From the NCBI GenBank assembly GCA_963965975.1, contig OZ014411.1, positions 23,915,249 to 23,979,248 on the forward strand: a stretch of 64,000 bases of DNA, read 5' to 3'. Source of the stretch: Xestospongia bergquistia. Lineage: Eukaryota > Porifera > Demospongiae > Haplosclerida > Petrosiidae. The position numbers and the translations under genes are program-made. The notes beneath the pieces were generated by a model. The model saw nothing but the letters and a program-made list of their open reading frames with translations. It had not been told where the DNA came from and searched no databases. Shown here piece by piece: positions 13,132 to 25,974 of this stretch. Every line of letters begins with the position of its first letter. The first letter of the stretch is position 1.

Positions 13132-13523
13132 TGTAAAAAACAAATGATACCGGAAATTTGTTTCCACTTAACTATTTTAACATTAAGGGAATTTTATACA
13201 AATTTGTAGCTAGTTGTATTTTGTACATGAATACAGTTGCTTCTTCAAATCAAACAAACTCTTGTTGGTTGTATTTCTTCAAAGATTTTTTAAACTTTAG
13301 AAGTCTTTGGCAGCCATTTACTTGTAACAAATTCAAACAGTTGCTGTTTGTCTACAAAGTTTTATATCTCCAGAAACTATTGTGGTTATTATTGGAAAAA
13401 GGAGTGTCAAAAATACTGGGTTATAAATGACTTAAATAACTACTAAATTATAATTATATAGTAAAGTACAAAAAGAAAGTATACAAAAACATGGCTTACA
13501 TAATTATACTACAATATACTTCA

Positions 13524-14185
13524 TTAATGGAATCCTCTGATATAATCATGATTTAATAATTCAGTGGCAGTAGGTCTTTTATTTGAATCAACAGTGAGAC
13601 ATTTCTCAACAAAATCAATCAATGAACTTCCACTAAAAGCTCTTCTCAATCTGACAATCTAAAGTTCAAGAAATCATGAATTAAACATAGCTTTATGTAT
13701 ATGAAAAAATACTTGGCACTTTAATTTTAGAGAACTCATTAATAAGGATTAATAATTGCAAGGACAATATAATTATTGGAGATTTTCACAAAGGGATTTT
13801 ATATAAAGTATTACTGTCACAACATTACTGTATAAAATAATAAAGGCACATTTCTTTATGCTGGCTTTTTATAACCAATTTTTAAGTTCACAATACTACA
13901 ATGTAGTACATTATCAATCCTTCTATCCTGGCATCCATAAATTCAATAATTCATTAATCCATCCACCCACATAGACATACTGGTAATATCTTGTGGATAT
14001 CAGATTCTACAACACATGGCTCAGATCGTCTATAATTACTTATTCCATGTTTCTTTAGAACAGACTGTTTTTGTTGATCTAGCGATTGAGATGTTCTAAT
14101 AGATTGTTTGACTGAGAGCAATAATGTTCCAATCTGTAAACACATACAGATATATGTAATGTAACTTATAAATTACACTTCAACG

Positions 14186-14223
<38 letters not shown>

Positions 14224-17200
14224 CATGTATATCTCTATGAGGTGCCAAATGGTCATCATAGTGCATACTGTCATTTGACTTAAGGGGTGCCAAATATCCT
14301 GCTCTGTATATGCACTCAATTTTAACAAATAATATATATCTCTTATTAATATTTTGGAGTTCCTATTTATAATTCAGATCTCCAATTTATAATTTGGACC
14401 TGTCTCACTTGGCCCCAAAAAATATACATCATGGTTCAGAAGTCTATACTATTTATTGTTTGATGTATGGATGTATTAAGAGCACCTTCCATACTTCATG
14501 ACCACAATCACAAAGCATACAATAAATTATAATTATAGTGTCTTATAACAATTTTATTATTGTATGTGCTTTATCATAGTGGGTGTGGTGTTCAAGAAAT
14601 TCTTTCATAATGTTTTTGTTTCTTATTAGTAGTAGATGATTCTTGTAACATTAGCAAAATATTATAGTTAACAATATACCATTCAATATTTATTCTACTT
14701 ACATTACTGAATACAAAACACTTCGCTTGAGGTTTTTACAGACTTGAGCAGGGCCTTCTAATTAATTAACAAGCTGGAATATTAAGACTTTTTGAAAAGA
14801 AAAGCAGGATTGCACAAGACCACACCCACCATAATAAACTAATAGACAACCTTCAATATTAAAATTGCTTTCTGTTAATCTCATGTTTCCAGATGTGGAG
14901 AGAGGAGAATTTGTAGAGAGTGTCTTAAGATGCATTAGAAAGTGACGAATTTCAAACTATCAAATTATCAAATAAAATTGTCAATTAAAATCATTTAGGG
15001 AATATAATTTGGAGCATGCTTCAATGAGATTGTTATATTAATACAATGGAAGTTGTGAGAGGAGTTGCCTGCTCTTTGAGCTATCAGCAACTCTACAAGG
15101 AGCAAGACATCATTATTGAACAATTTATATACGGAGAGATGTTTTTGTATATCTACCAACAGGATAGATATAATCTTTGTGTTATAATGTTAATGTTATA
15201 AGTATATGATCAGCTGACACCAACTGACTAAATCATACTATTTTAGTTGTAAACCCTCTAATATCCCTCAAGCTTACTTTCCATGCTACGTAATAAACTC
15301 TAAGTTTTATGATCTAGACAACTAAAACAGTTTCCATGTAAATATTTTGGCATTTGAAAATATTATAATGTGATAATACTTGCTAAAGTGTCTCAAAATT
15401 AATTTTCAAAACAACATATCATGATGATTCAAAGTGTAGTAGTGTTCTTGTACTAAGTTCATCCATAATTACATGACATGATGAACAAGATGATTCATTT
15501 CACTCTTTTCATACTACATCATGTTATATTAATAACCTCACCACTCTATTAGCATGATGTCATAATTTACATACATATATAACCTCTCTGTTTTTATTAA
15601 GACACTCTTTAGATATTTCTCTCCCTCATATATCTGGCAACACAAGACTAGCTTTCTGGATATGATCAATAATGTACAAGGAGTGCCTTTGATATGCCAA
15701 GACATCAAACAACAAGTACCATTATCTCATTATCATCATGTAAATTATTTGTAATCACATTGGTTATATGTATGTAATTAGAATGTTGACTCACTTGTGA
15801 CAAATGTTTGGGTCCATCTTCATTTAGAGTTAACAAACACATCAATAGACCAAAGCTACAAAAAGAAAAATAATTACATATTAACATATATTTGGATAAT
15901 TCAAAAGTATAAATATCCACTGAGAGGAAACTATATCATCAATACAACAGAGAATATAACATGAAATATAATGTACCATTGTTGGACAAATCAAAGGAAG
16001 TGGAAAATTGTAGGACACACCCATTATATTAAATGACACTAATATACTGTGCATAGTTTACCTAAAAATATCAGCTTTAGTAGACAATGATGTCATTAAA
16101 TCAGGATTATTGGATACCATATGTATAAATCCTTCTGGTGACTTAAATCCCATTGTACCAACAGGTGATATATGGTATGTTCTGTCAGTTGTAGTATAAA
16201 TGTCTCTAGATGAACTCTTTGGTGGATCAGGTTGAAGAGATCCATCAGGATTTAACTCAAGACTAGCATCAAAATCTGATAGTACCTATGAAATAAAATG
16301 ACATAGTTGTTTACTCATGAATTAATCGCATGCACACTCCCTAATACAATATATATGACTGGCCATGTGTGTATTTCAAACATTGCATATGACAAAGTAT
16401 AGTACTTGTATGCACTTAGTATTAGCAATCAAATAAGTTATATGTTTTATAGTTATCAATTAAACTAATAACAGGATATGTGAGGAACTAGCAAACAAAT
16501 GAAGTCATCATTAAGTACTTTGTACTCCATTCATCAATGACGTCCAAGGCATCTACTCTGTGAAATTACATACCAAATTAAATTATAATTGCAGAAACAT
16601 TATATAAAATTGACATTTAATTCTATTGTTGTATGCAATTATCACACAAGAATAAATTGTTATACCGTTAAAATTGACCTACTAGTTAATACAGTATCAA
16701 GTAGTGTCAATTTTGTAGAAAAAGTAATATGTCTCACAATTTTAGGTCGTTTCCTACAGACACAAGCTAATGGATTAGGACACTCGCAATCTGTCAACAC
16801 CAGAATATTAGATGGTTTGATATCTCTGTGAATTATTGGGTTTGGTAAAGTATGGAGATAATGAAGACCTTGAAGAATCTCCCTAGCAATGTACCTAAAG
16901 GTAGGATATGATATTAGAAAGATCTTTGAACATACATATATACATAGTAGCATATAAGTTTGTTACATTTTACAGTATAATACTTATTCTACATACACAT
17001 ATATATTAGAAATGAGTATACTATTATAAATAATAAATCAATAAACATTTTTTTAAATTAACCAATATTTTTGTTATTTACTTTTGGATATGTGTTATGG
17101 CAATATTAATGATCCTACCAACAACAAAGCACTTTCAGACTGGTATGTAATGTTGTTATGTGTGTTAGACTAAAAAACACAAGTTGACACTGAATATCCT

Positions 17201-18499
17201 TTCAATAAGAAAATATGATCAATGCCATTTGATTTGTTTGTCTAACATGATCTTAAAAACATAATGAATATTGAAATCACGGTACAATGTGGTTTAATTC
17301 ACAGCAAAACACAATGAAATCAATTGCATTGAATAGAAATTGAATGGTCATTCTATGACCAGTGTGAGCACAAATATAGGAAGCTGAATTACACAACACA
17401 CATGTATGTACACTAACAATCGTACTAGCTACTAAGACAAACTCAATCTGAGTTATAATATTCTCATACACCAGACTTAAAAACATAAGTATAACAGATA
17501 AAGGAGGCATTAATTGGGAATAGTACATACATAATATGTATATTTACCTGAAGTTGTTTTGTATCTTTCTTAGTAACAGTGGCTCATTCTTATATCTTTC
17601 GTTTAGAGACCGAAGACAAAATCTTTCATAAGATCCCACAGTTCTTCCCAAGTCATCTGCATATATAATATTAAAAATTAACACATAATAAATTAGATAC
17701 TCACTTGTCATTCTTGGATAATAGTGATAGATATAACGTCTTCTTGGAAAGGCTTCTATAGGATCTCCCATTAACATTGCAATTAGAGGTAAAATATTAG
17801 GATGATGTAATTTAGGCATTATTAAGACTTCTCTCAAACGAAAGGCAGTCCGTTTCACAGCATACACCATTCCTTCAAAAATAACCTTTAAAGGAAAACA
17901 GTATAAGATGACAAAACATCATCATGAGTCAATACCTCTAATATAAGACCATTACCACCTTCTCTTATTACTCGAGTAGTCTTCTTGTCAGGTAGTGTAT
18001 AATCATGTCCAATTACAAACACTTCTCCATCTCCCTATATTAATATGTAATAATATATACATAGTATAGATAAACAAGTAACTTACATAGAAGCAATATC
18101 CTGGTTGATCAAGACCCTCTAATGCATAACGTTTGATTTGTTGCTCTGTTATAAATGCTTGAAGTCCTTCATGAAGTGGTTTGACAAGTGATGTACCAAA
18201 TATACCCAGAACATTCCTATGATGAGAAGACACTATACTACATCAGATGACAATAACAGTTCAGTTTACAACATATAAACACTATTGAACCTAATAAATG
18301 GACTGAATCTTGCAATTTAAAAAAGTCTCTAATACTTTGTAGACAATAAAGAGGTTATTCAAAATAATGTCTCTATTTATTGAAAGACTATCCTACTCAT
18401 GTACACTTGTGCACAATCTTGCATAGTCTTACAAAAAAATTACAAGATGTGTGTGTGTGTGTGAGAGAGAGACAGAGACAGAGACAGAGAGACAGAGAC

Positions 18500-18584
<85 letters not shown>

Positions 18585-21500
18585 CAGAGAGACAGAGAGA
18601 GAGAGGGAGAATGTAGGCAAATAAACAAGTAGAAAGATGTCACAAATAACCTTGGAGATGGTATAGATATCATTGGTGTAACATTAGCTAGAGTAGTATC
18701 AGCTGCCATAACATCAGATTCTTCTTGTTTATTAACTTTTGAAGGAAGTGGTAACTCTCGTACTACCTGCTCATCCTCATTAATGTCAAATATTTTGAAG
18801 TTTTGCCAACGTACATCTTTAACTTCATTTAAATAGTTACATCCAATCTCTCCTGGTTCAATACACTCATCACTATTGGCATACAGTGACATAATTACTG
18901 GGTCTTTTCCAGTGGGTGGAGCTAATGCAATACGAATATATCGACTAGAATTCAATAGAATAAGTTCACTAGTCTCTGCTTGACAAGTAGATCGACTAGA
19001 ATTCAACACGACAAGTTCAGCAATCTCTACTTGACTAGTAGTATGTGATTGTATAGAGGTTGTCTTGTGCTTCTCTTCTAACTCAATAGATCTGTTTGGT
19101 TGAGATACCTAATGAAATAGAAGAATTTTTGAAATGAACATGTTAATATATATACATGTATGTGGTCAAAAAGAAATCATAGGACAGTCTAGTACTCTAA
19201 TCTATACAGTAAACAAGTTACATGTACATAAAGCTATCATTTTTATATTGTTTGTAAGCATGTCAGTTAGATAATAGAGGTTATAACATGTTCATGAGTA
19301 TACAAATCAACACGCAACAAGTGAACAAGCGATCACACACGTTCCTGTACTAAAGTTAATTTGAATGCTAACAGGATGTGTCATACATGCAAAATATAAA
19401 AAATAATGTTGAAATGTTAGGCTATCAACTTCTTTGTGGTATCTATCAAGTTAATGTTAGCTTAAGATAAGATAACATTATACAACAAATTGGTATCTTG
19501 TGATGCTTAGAAACATGTGTTAAGTCATTATTTTAAGATACTATCTTACAAATTGCAAGCGACAATGCAAAATATTGAGAGATTGTGATTAAGAATATCC
19601 AACTGTTTTTGCTAATACATTTCAGTGAACATCTGATCCCATCATAAAGCATAGTTATCGCATACCTCATAACACTAATATTATAAGCTGTTAATATATG
19701 TAACAAAAACAAAAAATGTATTAATAATATGATCTAATATGAGTGATACAAAAACTAATACTTTATGATAATAATAACAACAATATACAGCTAAAATATG
19801 TACAAAATATAACGTGTACTACATGTATAAAAGTAATTAATAATATAAACAATATTACTGTTTATTAGTAACTGAGATCCCTGACATAGCAAATATGTTA
19901 CATTCATGAGTATATGAATCTAATTAAAAGCACCATATAAGGCTTAATTAAATGTCAACACAATATTAATAAAGATAATACAAAACACACTAAAGTAAGT
20001 AGCACTCACTTTAACCTGTTAAATAATCTTTTAAATAATCCATTTGATTTTGGGACAATGAAATATTAAGTCTGTAAGCCTGATATTTAGGATAATATAA
20101 AATAAATATACAATACATCCACATGTACTTTCCGAACCCTTTTCCTATTTTATTATTAATGTCATTACAAAATAAGTATAACTTACTTTAACCCAGTGCA
20201 TTGGTACAATAGGAGTTATTAAGACACTTTCAGAGAAGTCATATCTCGTATTTCGTGAGAAGGAGAACCAGATATGATCATTTTTACGATATTCAGTTTG
20301 TACTAGTATAGGACAATACATTTGTAGTTGAGGGGCAACAAAATCCTTGACTATATTATAAAAAAGAACATTTTCTGCTCGTCTTTGCATTCTATACTGT
20401 TCTGTTGTTTGATGCCCATATGGTACAAGAGATAGTTCAGATAGATGTGAAGAGACAACAGACATTGATGGTCTAGTCACTTGATCTGCTGTTACCACAA
20501 CTGAAGACTTTGAGGTCGCTTCATAAGCTCGACTATTAAAATGTGTGCCACACCCATCATAAGATAAGTACTCACGTAAGGTATTAATTACATAATCTCG
20601 TCTTCGTAAACTAATAACTATACGATTGAGATCACCAAACATTAAGTCATGATCTTCTTTGACAACAAGTACAGGTGTCTTCCTTTTTGTCATATTCATA
20701 CATTTGTGAATACGTAATTTTAATCTACTGACAAGCTTTTCTTTTGAACAGTATAGTTTCCAAGTAGTATCATCTTGAGCTGATGACACTAGATAGTATG
20801 CAATACCATTAATACTGCTCTCAATTTCATCGATGCTAAAACTAAAAATGTGTGATCTGAAGAGCTCATGGTGAACTTGTAAGCACAAGTTATTATCTTG
20901 AGCTTCATTCAAGCATCGCATAATTAATAGTGCTTTTTGGTTACTGACAATTGGATGGCTATCATCAAAACTCAGACAGATGTAGTTAAGAATGTAGAAT
21001 AGAGCTGCTTTAGCTATTTTAGATAATCCGGCTCCTGCTAATCCAAAATACATTTCCAAAATTCCCCATTTTTTTGGATCCAAGGAAAAAAGCTTATCAT
21101 TCACAAACTTCATAACTGTCATTAAAGGTTGATTAATAAGGTAGTAAGCAGCAAAGTATTCCTGTATAATTGGATGAAGGAACTGGTAGTTACAAGATGG
21201 GTTGACAAAGAACCCTTCATATGACATACTTTTAATCATTCCTAGTTGTTTAACATCTGCCATGCAAGCAAATCTACATTTCAGTAGTTCATTAGAGAGC
21301 TCTTCAAATGACTCAGGGTATTCTTCAATGTGTAACAGATAGGCCCACCGAGATAATGTTTTTAAGTCATGAATTTCCCGCCTCTTCATAATTTGATTAA
21401 AAAAAGACACATTTAAAACAAACGGTCTGAAATCTACTTCGTCGAATTTCATGGCTTCATAAATCTTCCCACAGACAATGGCAGTAACAAATGAAGACTT

Positions 21501-21615
21501 AAGTTGGATACATTGCGGTTCTAATTTGATTTCATTCCAGTTGATATTTAAATTAGGGTCATTTAGTGGAAAGTCAGGTATATTTTCTTGTACAAGTATT
21601 TCGAGAGCCATATAC
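13524..21615 (-). CDS. NLR helical region fused to protein kinase (copy 1)
   Basis: Exons: 20187-21615 (ATG at 21611), 18651-19108, 18087-18237 (or 18216), 17936-18034, 17705-17885, 17548-17656, 16738-16894, 16062-16285, 15795-15855, 13981-14133, 13524-13658. About 1050 residues with no internal stop. The first exon carries the winged-helix/HD2-type region that follows NACHT in NLR proteins: MIKSMSYEGFF, YQFLHPIIQEYFAAYYL, a KKWGILEMYFGLAG segment, LIMRCLNEAQDNNLC. No P-loop NACHT and no LRR are present. A linker exon follows, then a kinase: Gly loop GGNG, VYAVKR lysine, REVLIM glutamate, IIHRDIKPSNIL catalytic loop, LSDFD in place of DFG, FKSPEG, ADIFSFG, NKRPTA. The kinase looks catalytically plausible. 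Probably an intracellular signalling protein; the ligand is unknown. The upstream exon homologous to the start of copy 2 (22584-22619) is frameshifted with a stop, so this copy seems to start in its second exon. Confidence 0.8.
18448..18606 (+). repeat. (GA)n microsatellite with CAGA variants
   Basis: About 160 bp of GA repeats interspersed with GACAGA, preceded by a TG run, inside the intron of the NLR-kinase gene between exons 18651-19108 and 18087-18237. The same intron in copy 2 lacks it. Long open frames across it are artefacts of the repeat. Confidence 0.95.
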
Positions 21616-22305
21616 CTAGAACATATTGAACAATAACATTACTGAAAACACTAGAACAAAAGGATTTGTGTACATTTTATTACACATAAACTATGCCTCA
21701 AACTTATGATCCAAACTTGTGCAATTCCTTAATCACAGGTACCAGTCTTGTCTGAGGCAACTATTGTCAACCAGTGATTTGGGGATATACAACTACAAAC
21801 AGACTACTTAAATAACAAATATGACAAAATTATGAAATGCTTGACTAGAGTCCATATGCAATATATCCTGTATGGCAATCGGAACACTACTTTAACTAAA
21901 ACAAGTATGCTAACAATAATCCCGGGCACATGGCTGGGTCAACATAAGGAGCATCAAAATCATGTAAACAAGCTTGTCGGTAGGAAAAAAGTTCATGTCC
22001 AATAGACCTAGGAAATGTACAGACCTTAGTGTTATTTCTTAGACACTTGACCAAGGGATAGCTAAGAAGTTCTAGTACTATCCTATCCATGAATCATTTT
22101 GGGATATTTGGAAATGAATGTCTGGCTTCTTTTGTTTGACTATCCTGGGAACTAAATATACGTGAGTAAATTCCAGGACTAATTAATTAGAGTATTTAAT
22201 TACCTCATTTGACAAAGAGTTCATTACCATTATCATTATCATTGCTTCAAGACTTGTAATTATGTCATTAATTAACTACATTTAAATTACCATTACAAGA
22301 TTCCT

Positions 22306-22480
22306 TGACTGGGACTGGACTGGAGAAAATCTACAATATGTTCACTTCTACATTATTCGTATATTGTATTGTGTTCATCAGATACTTCTTCAGTTATAAT
22401 ATTATATGGCAATAAGAGGATATAGGTAAACAAAAAGAGTGTTAATGTTAGAGATTTTCCTCAGTCCAACTCCAGTCCAG
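22306..22480. mobile_element. Short inverted-repeat element in the first intron
   Basis: The ends form an imperfect inverted repeat: GACTGGACTGGAGAAAATCT on the left pairs with AGATTTTCCTCAGTCCAACT on the right. It lies in the intron between the vestigial start exon and the main exon of NLR-kinase copy 1. The same element is at 42001-42142 in copy 2, so it was in place before the segmental duplication. Confidence 0.65.
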
Positions 22481-22583
22481 TGCTCATTTTAGAAACAGTC
22501 CTAAAATGAGTGAATCTACTAAGTAGCACTATTTATAACAGGCTTATTAGTTAGAACTTACATAAAAACACATATATGATTAC

Positions 22584-22619
22584 CTGCTTTTGACGCTAGA
22601 ATTCAGTAACGTGAGCCAT
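22584..22619 (-). pseudogene. Vestigial start exon of NLR-kinase copy 1
   Basis: Aligned to the 38-nt start exon of copy 2 (42252-42289), this 36-nt stretch keeps the ATG, the AAAAGCAG end and the GTAATC donor. A two-base difference shifts the frame so that it reads MAHVTEF then TAG. It may still be transcribed as 5' UTR. Confidence 0.7.
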
Positions 22620-22799
22620 TTTAATCAAGGTTTAGGGTGTGGTTTTATAAAGATTATAAGGTAGGCGTGGTGAATTACGGACATAGCTTACTGACGCAAA
22701 CAATGAACGTGATCTTCATAATTATAATTTTCAAGTTTTAATATTTTTTATTAATTAATAAATTAAAGCCATAAAAATAGGTGACAACACTTTAGAAAA

Positions 22800-23400
22800 T
22801 TTAAAACAAATAGCGGGAGAATGGCTAAGTGGTACACGAAACAAGACCTTCTAGCTAGATCCAGTCAAAAAGGTAAAAGATGGCAATAGTGTTAGATCAG
22901 CTGCTAAAACGTTTGGCATACCTCACTCAACTCTTAATGATCAATTGATCATTGTTGTAGGGCACACACTAAAATTGTGCTGGTATTCCAACAGAAGCCA
23001 TTGAGAAGGAGATAGTAATGACTTGCCAAATATTAGCTGAAATAGGTTTTGCTATGTCAAGAGATTTGGTTGATGTTGTAGTCAGAGAATATGTAAACAA
23101 AACTGGCATCTTTTACTAACAGCATTCCTGGTAGGAATTAGTAGGAGAGGTTTTTAAATTTTTAAATTGTACTTATGTTCTGCAACCTTTAAATGTTGGA
23201 CCATTTGCTCCATTATAAAAAGGGCATGGGGGCACAATCAATGCATGGAAGATTGAGACAAGAGCAAGTCACATATCAAAAGAGTCCATTCCAGGGTTAA
23301 TATCAAAGCTTTGGGATGCAATTGCAACCATGTACATGTAATTGGAGGATTCAAAGGAAGTGGAATCTTTCCTCTTAAGGTTCTTAGCCATCTTGGTTAG
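22800..23400 (+). pseudogene. Decayed Tigger/pogo-type DDE transposase
   Basis: Fragments of a Tc1-mariner superfamily (pogo/Tigger, DDE_1) transposase follow in order with frameshifts: an HTH-like piece (SVRSAAKTFGIPHSTL, 22890-22945), a CENPB-type piece (EIVMTCQILAEIGFAMSRD, 23010-23065), a piece like LQPLNVGPFAPL (23180-23215), and a C-terminal GGFKGSGIFPLKV motif (23343-23382). The catalytic core is largely deleted. The right boundary abuts the truncated third kinase-gene copy. Confidence 0.8.
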
Positions 23401-24180
23401 AGTTATTCCAATACAAATATATCGACTAGAATTCAACAAGACAAGTTCAGCAATATCTACCTGACTACTACTACTACTACTACTAGTATGTGATTGTATA
23501 GAAATTTGTATTGTACTTCTCTTCTAACTCAATAGATCTATTTGGTTGAGATACCTAATGAAACAAAAAGAATTTTAAATAGACATGTTAATATATATAC
23601 ATGTATGTGATCCAAAACAAATCATAAGACAGTCTAATACTCTAAACTATACAGTAAACAAGTTACATGTACATAAAGCAATCATTTTTATATCGTTTGT
23701 AAGCATAATCATTAGATGACTATAATATATTCATGAGTATATACTAATCAAATTAACATGCAACAAGTAAACAGATTAAACACACACAAACACAGATCTG
23801 TAATAAAGCTCAATTCAATGGCAACAGGGTGTGTCATATATTTAAAAGGCACTAAAATAAGAAAATACTCACTTTAAACCAGTGAATTGGTACAATAGGA
23901 GTTTTCAGTACACTTTCATAGAAGTCATATCTCATATTATTTGAGAAGTAAAACCAGATATGATCACTTCTTAGATATTTGGCTTGTACAAGACAATACT
24001 TTTGTAGTTGAGGGCGAACTAAATCTTTTACCGTATTAAAAAAGGGCATCTTTCACTCATCTTTGCATTCTATATTGCTTTATTGTTTCATGGCGATATG
24101 GTACAAGATCTAAAGAGACAACAGTCACTGATGGTCTAGTCACTCGATTCGTTGTTACAATGACTGAAGACTCTGAGGTT
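23400..24180 (-). pseudogene. Truncated third copy of the NLR-kinase gene
   Basis: Two blocks match the NLR-kinase genes: 23405-23555 resembles the start of the linker exon (VSQPN-type sequence and the TATCGACTAGAATTCAA motif seen at 18940 and 39945), and 23880-24180 resembles the 3' end of the main exon, translating as DLVRPQLQKYCLVQAK, DHIWFYFSNNMRYDFYE, PIVPIHW. The intron between them is also conserved. A CTA triplet run sits at 23465-23483. No kinase exons are attached. Confidence 0.85.
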
Positions 24181-24289
24181 AGAAATTTAGAAATTAACAT
24201 TAAAGATTGATAAATATCAAAAGACATGCATCATAATATAATTTTAGACATTTAAATATTTATTTTCTTTTTTTGTTGATTTATTTTAG

Positions 24290-24740
24290 ATCAAGTGGTA
24301 ATGCTGTAAGATCTAAAAAGAACTGCACTCTTTCTAACTGCTTGGCACATTATTATTCATACAATCCTCTACCTTTACCTAAAGAGCCAAGGATTGTCCT
24401 ACTAATTGTACCTTTAATGAAGACATAAACAATACCTGTATGGCTACACGGGGTTTATGTGTTAACAGAGCTTACCGTAAAATCTACGAAAGTGTAAGTT
24501 AATATTTTCTAACTATTGTCATTATTAGTAACTTATAGATTTCATCCCAAGATAGAATACGTGAAAACTTCCGATGCTGGGCTTATCCTGGGTAATTAAA
24601 TATAAAGAACGTACTTACATTTTAAAAACAGTAAATAGCTATGTAATACTATAGAGTGCTCTTTTCACAGATAGTGACTGCTTTTTTGGTTTTACTACAA
24701 CTGTACATGTTATAAGATTTGTAATGTGACTGATGTTTGT
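24290..24740 (+). pseudogene. 3' exons of a secreted-mosaic paralog, opposite strand
   Basis: On the plus strand an exon beginning near 24291 reads CTLSNCLAHYYSYNPLPLP, then after a frameshift CPTNCTFNED and RAYRKIYES, matching CTITNCQACYYSYNTLPFP, CPQQCNDI and RSYSRIYKT in the exon at 440-638. The next exon (24541-24591) has RENFRCW, matching PENFRCW of the terminal exon at 233-292. A possible further exon starts near 24672. The frameshift makes this a probable pseudogene. Confidence 0.75.
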
Positions 24741-24954
24741 AAACTTTTGCAATATCTATTGATTGTTTGTAAAACCAAATATATGATATTACCGTTCACA
24801 TGGAGATAAATGACTACACCTACTACACTCACATAAAACTCACATATGCTATAATGAAGTAATAGTTACATGGATCTAAATTTTTCTAGAAAAGTTGTTT
24901 ATATATTTCTGTGATATATTGACCTATATATAATTGGTAACTTTATCAATAGAC

Positions 24955-25070
24955 CAACAGAAATACAATATTTTGGCAAACAATCACTGTAGACATCAGA
25001 GTAACAAACAGCATTAGGATTGTCAGAACATTTATGACTATTACAATGTGTGAGCTACATCTCTTTATTG
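24955..25070 (-). pseudogene. Remnant of a Cys-rich exon from the secreted-mosaic family
   Basis: Closely matches the exon at 3852-4010: shared runs include CAATCACTG, AGACATCAG, GTAACAA, CAGCATTAGGAT and GAGCTACAT. Broken by substitutions and an early stop. Confidence 0.75.
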
Positions 25071-25229
25071 GATCCCAAATCAAAAGAATACTCTATATAA
25101 GTAATGAATTGTTGCAATGTCTCACTGGCTTCTATGTGAGACTTAAATTCCTTTTCATATATGAACTCCTCAATTCTATCTGCAGTTTCTCTACAATATT
25201 GCCATTTTACTTCAAATGTTCCCACCAAT

Positions 25230-25700
25230 TGCATGAAAAACAAGGTTTGTAAAAAAATCTAGGCTAATTAAAATAACACTGAAAACACTACTATGCATAT
25301 TTTCAAATGTAAAGCCAAATTCAGTATCAATTTTTATTTTCTAAAAATAAAATTTTTTAGTGCTTTCATCTTTGAACTTCGAAGCCATAGAACATCTCAA
25401 TTTGCTATTGTCCTAATTGATATGTGTGTAGTATTATAGATCAAATCTAGTGTATCTTATGCTGTTAATAATTTTTCAACAAGTCTTATTATATCTAAGT
25501 GGAATTACAGCTGATGTAAACCTGTTAAATTGTCTAAACAAAATTTTTTAGTGCATAGTCTGTCTATTTAATTTCGAAGCAGATCATTCGTTATACTTTG
25601 TTCATTTCCTTTTGATGTTTTCCTGTGCTAATGAGTACTACAACAGAATTGCACGAATAGCAACTCCCTGAATTTACACAGTATTACTTTCTAGCAAACG
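25230..25700 (+). mobile_element. Retroelement fragment (inverse of 31000-31400)
   Basis: Sequence is the diverged reverse complement of 31000-31400, including AACACTGAAAACACTA, GCCAAATTCAGTATCAATTTTTATTTTC and the pol-start block near 25600-25690 also present at 10430. A segment at 25440-25520 shares AAGTGGAATTACAG with the VWA-like trace at 10350. No coding capacity remains. Confidence 0.55.
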
Positions 25701-25724
25701 ATAGTACTAGTGTATAATACTGCA

Positions 25725-25875
25725 GAATTATTTTATCCTAGGATAAAATATTGCTGCACAATTTTGTCCTACCCGCACAAAATGTATCCTAGGACAAAAA
25801 ATTTTGACTTGCAATATTTTATCCTAGGATATTAAATTGCTTGCAATATTTTATCCTAGGATCTAGAAAATATAA
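25725..25875. repeat. Cluster of TATCCTAGGATA-type palindromes
   Basis: TTTTATCCTAGGATAAAAT (25732-25750), TGTATCCTAGGACAAAA (about 25783), TTTTATCCTAGGATATTAA (about 25818) and TTTTATCCTAGGATCTAG (about 25851) occur within about 150 bp, often preceded by CTTGCAATA. No gene is seen here. Confidence 0.8.
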
Positions 25876-25974
25876 TTTTTTATTTTTCATTCTATATTAT
25901 ATAATAATATTTAAGGTTAACAGTAATTTTCATTTTACTGTAATAAACTTTGGAATTGTCTATATACAATATTA

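Larger units (their letters stand above)
12420..22620 (-). repeat. Segmental duplication, unit 1
   Basis: This stretch and 32240-42290 are collinear over about 10 kb: the small membrane-protein gene, its flank, every exon of the NLR-kinase gene and most introns align, with scattered indels. The offset grows from about 19.8 to 20.2 kb. Exon lengths are identical in the kinase half of the two genes, indicating a recent duplication kept under coding constraint. Confidence 0.9.

Noticed and set aside
13158-13430. Plus-strand open frame of 90 codons upstream of the small membrane-protein gene
   Set aside because: The unit 2 equivalent is frameshifted and the sequence reads as a non-coding repeat block also found at 44250; no domain is recognisable.
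18380-18620. Long open frames on both strands rich in Arg-Glu or Ser-Leu
   Set aside because: They are translations of the (GA)n microsatellite in an intron.
20145-21615. A NACHT ATPase domain in the NLR-like exon
   Set aside because: No GxxGxGK(S/T) P-loop or Walker B pattern is seen in this exon, its duplicate, or upstream; only the post-NACHT helical region is present.
21896-22090. Minus-strand frame in the first intron of NLR-kinase copy 1
   Set aside because: No counterpart in copy 2 and no phase-compatible splice sites linking it to the neighbouring exons.
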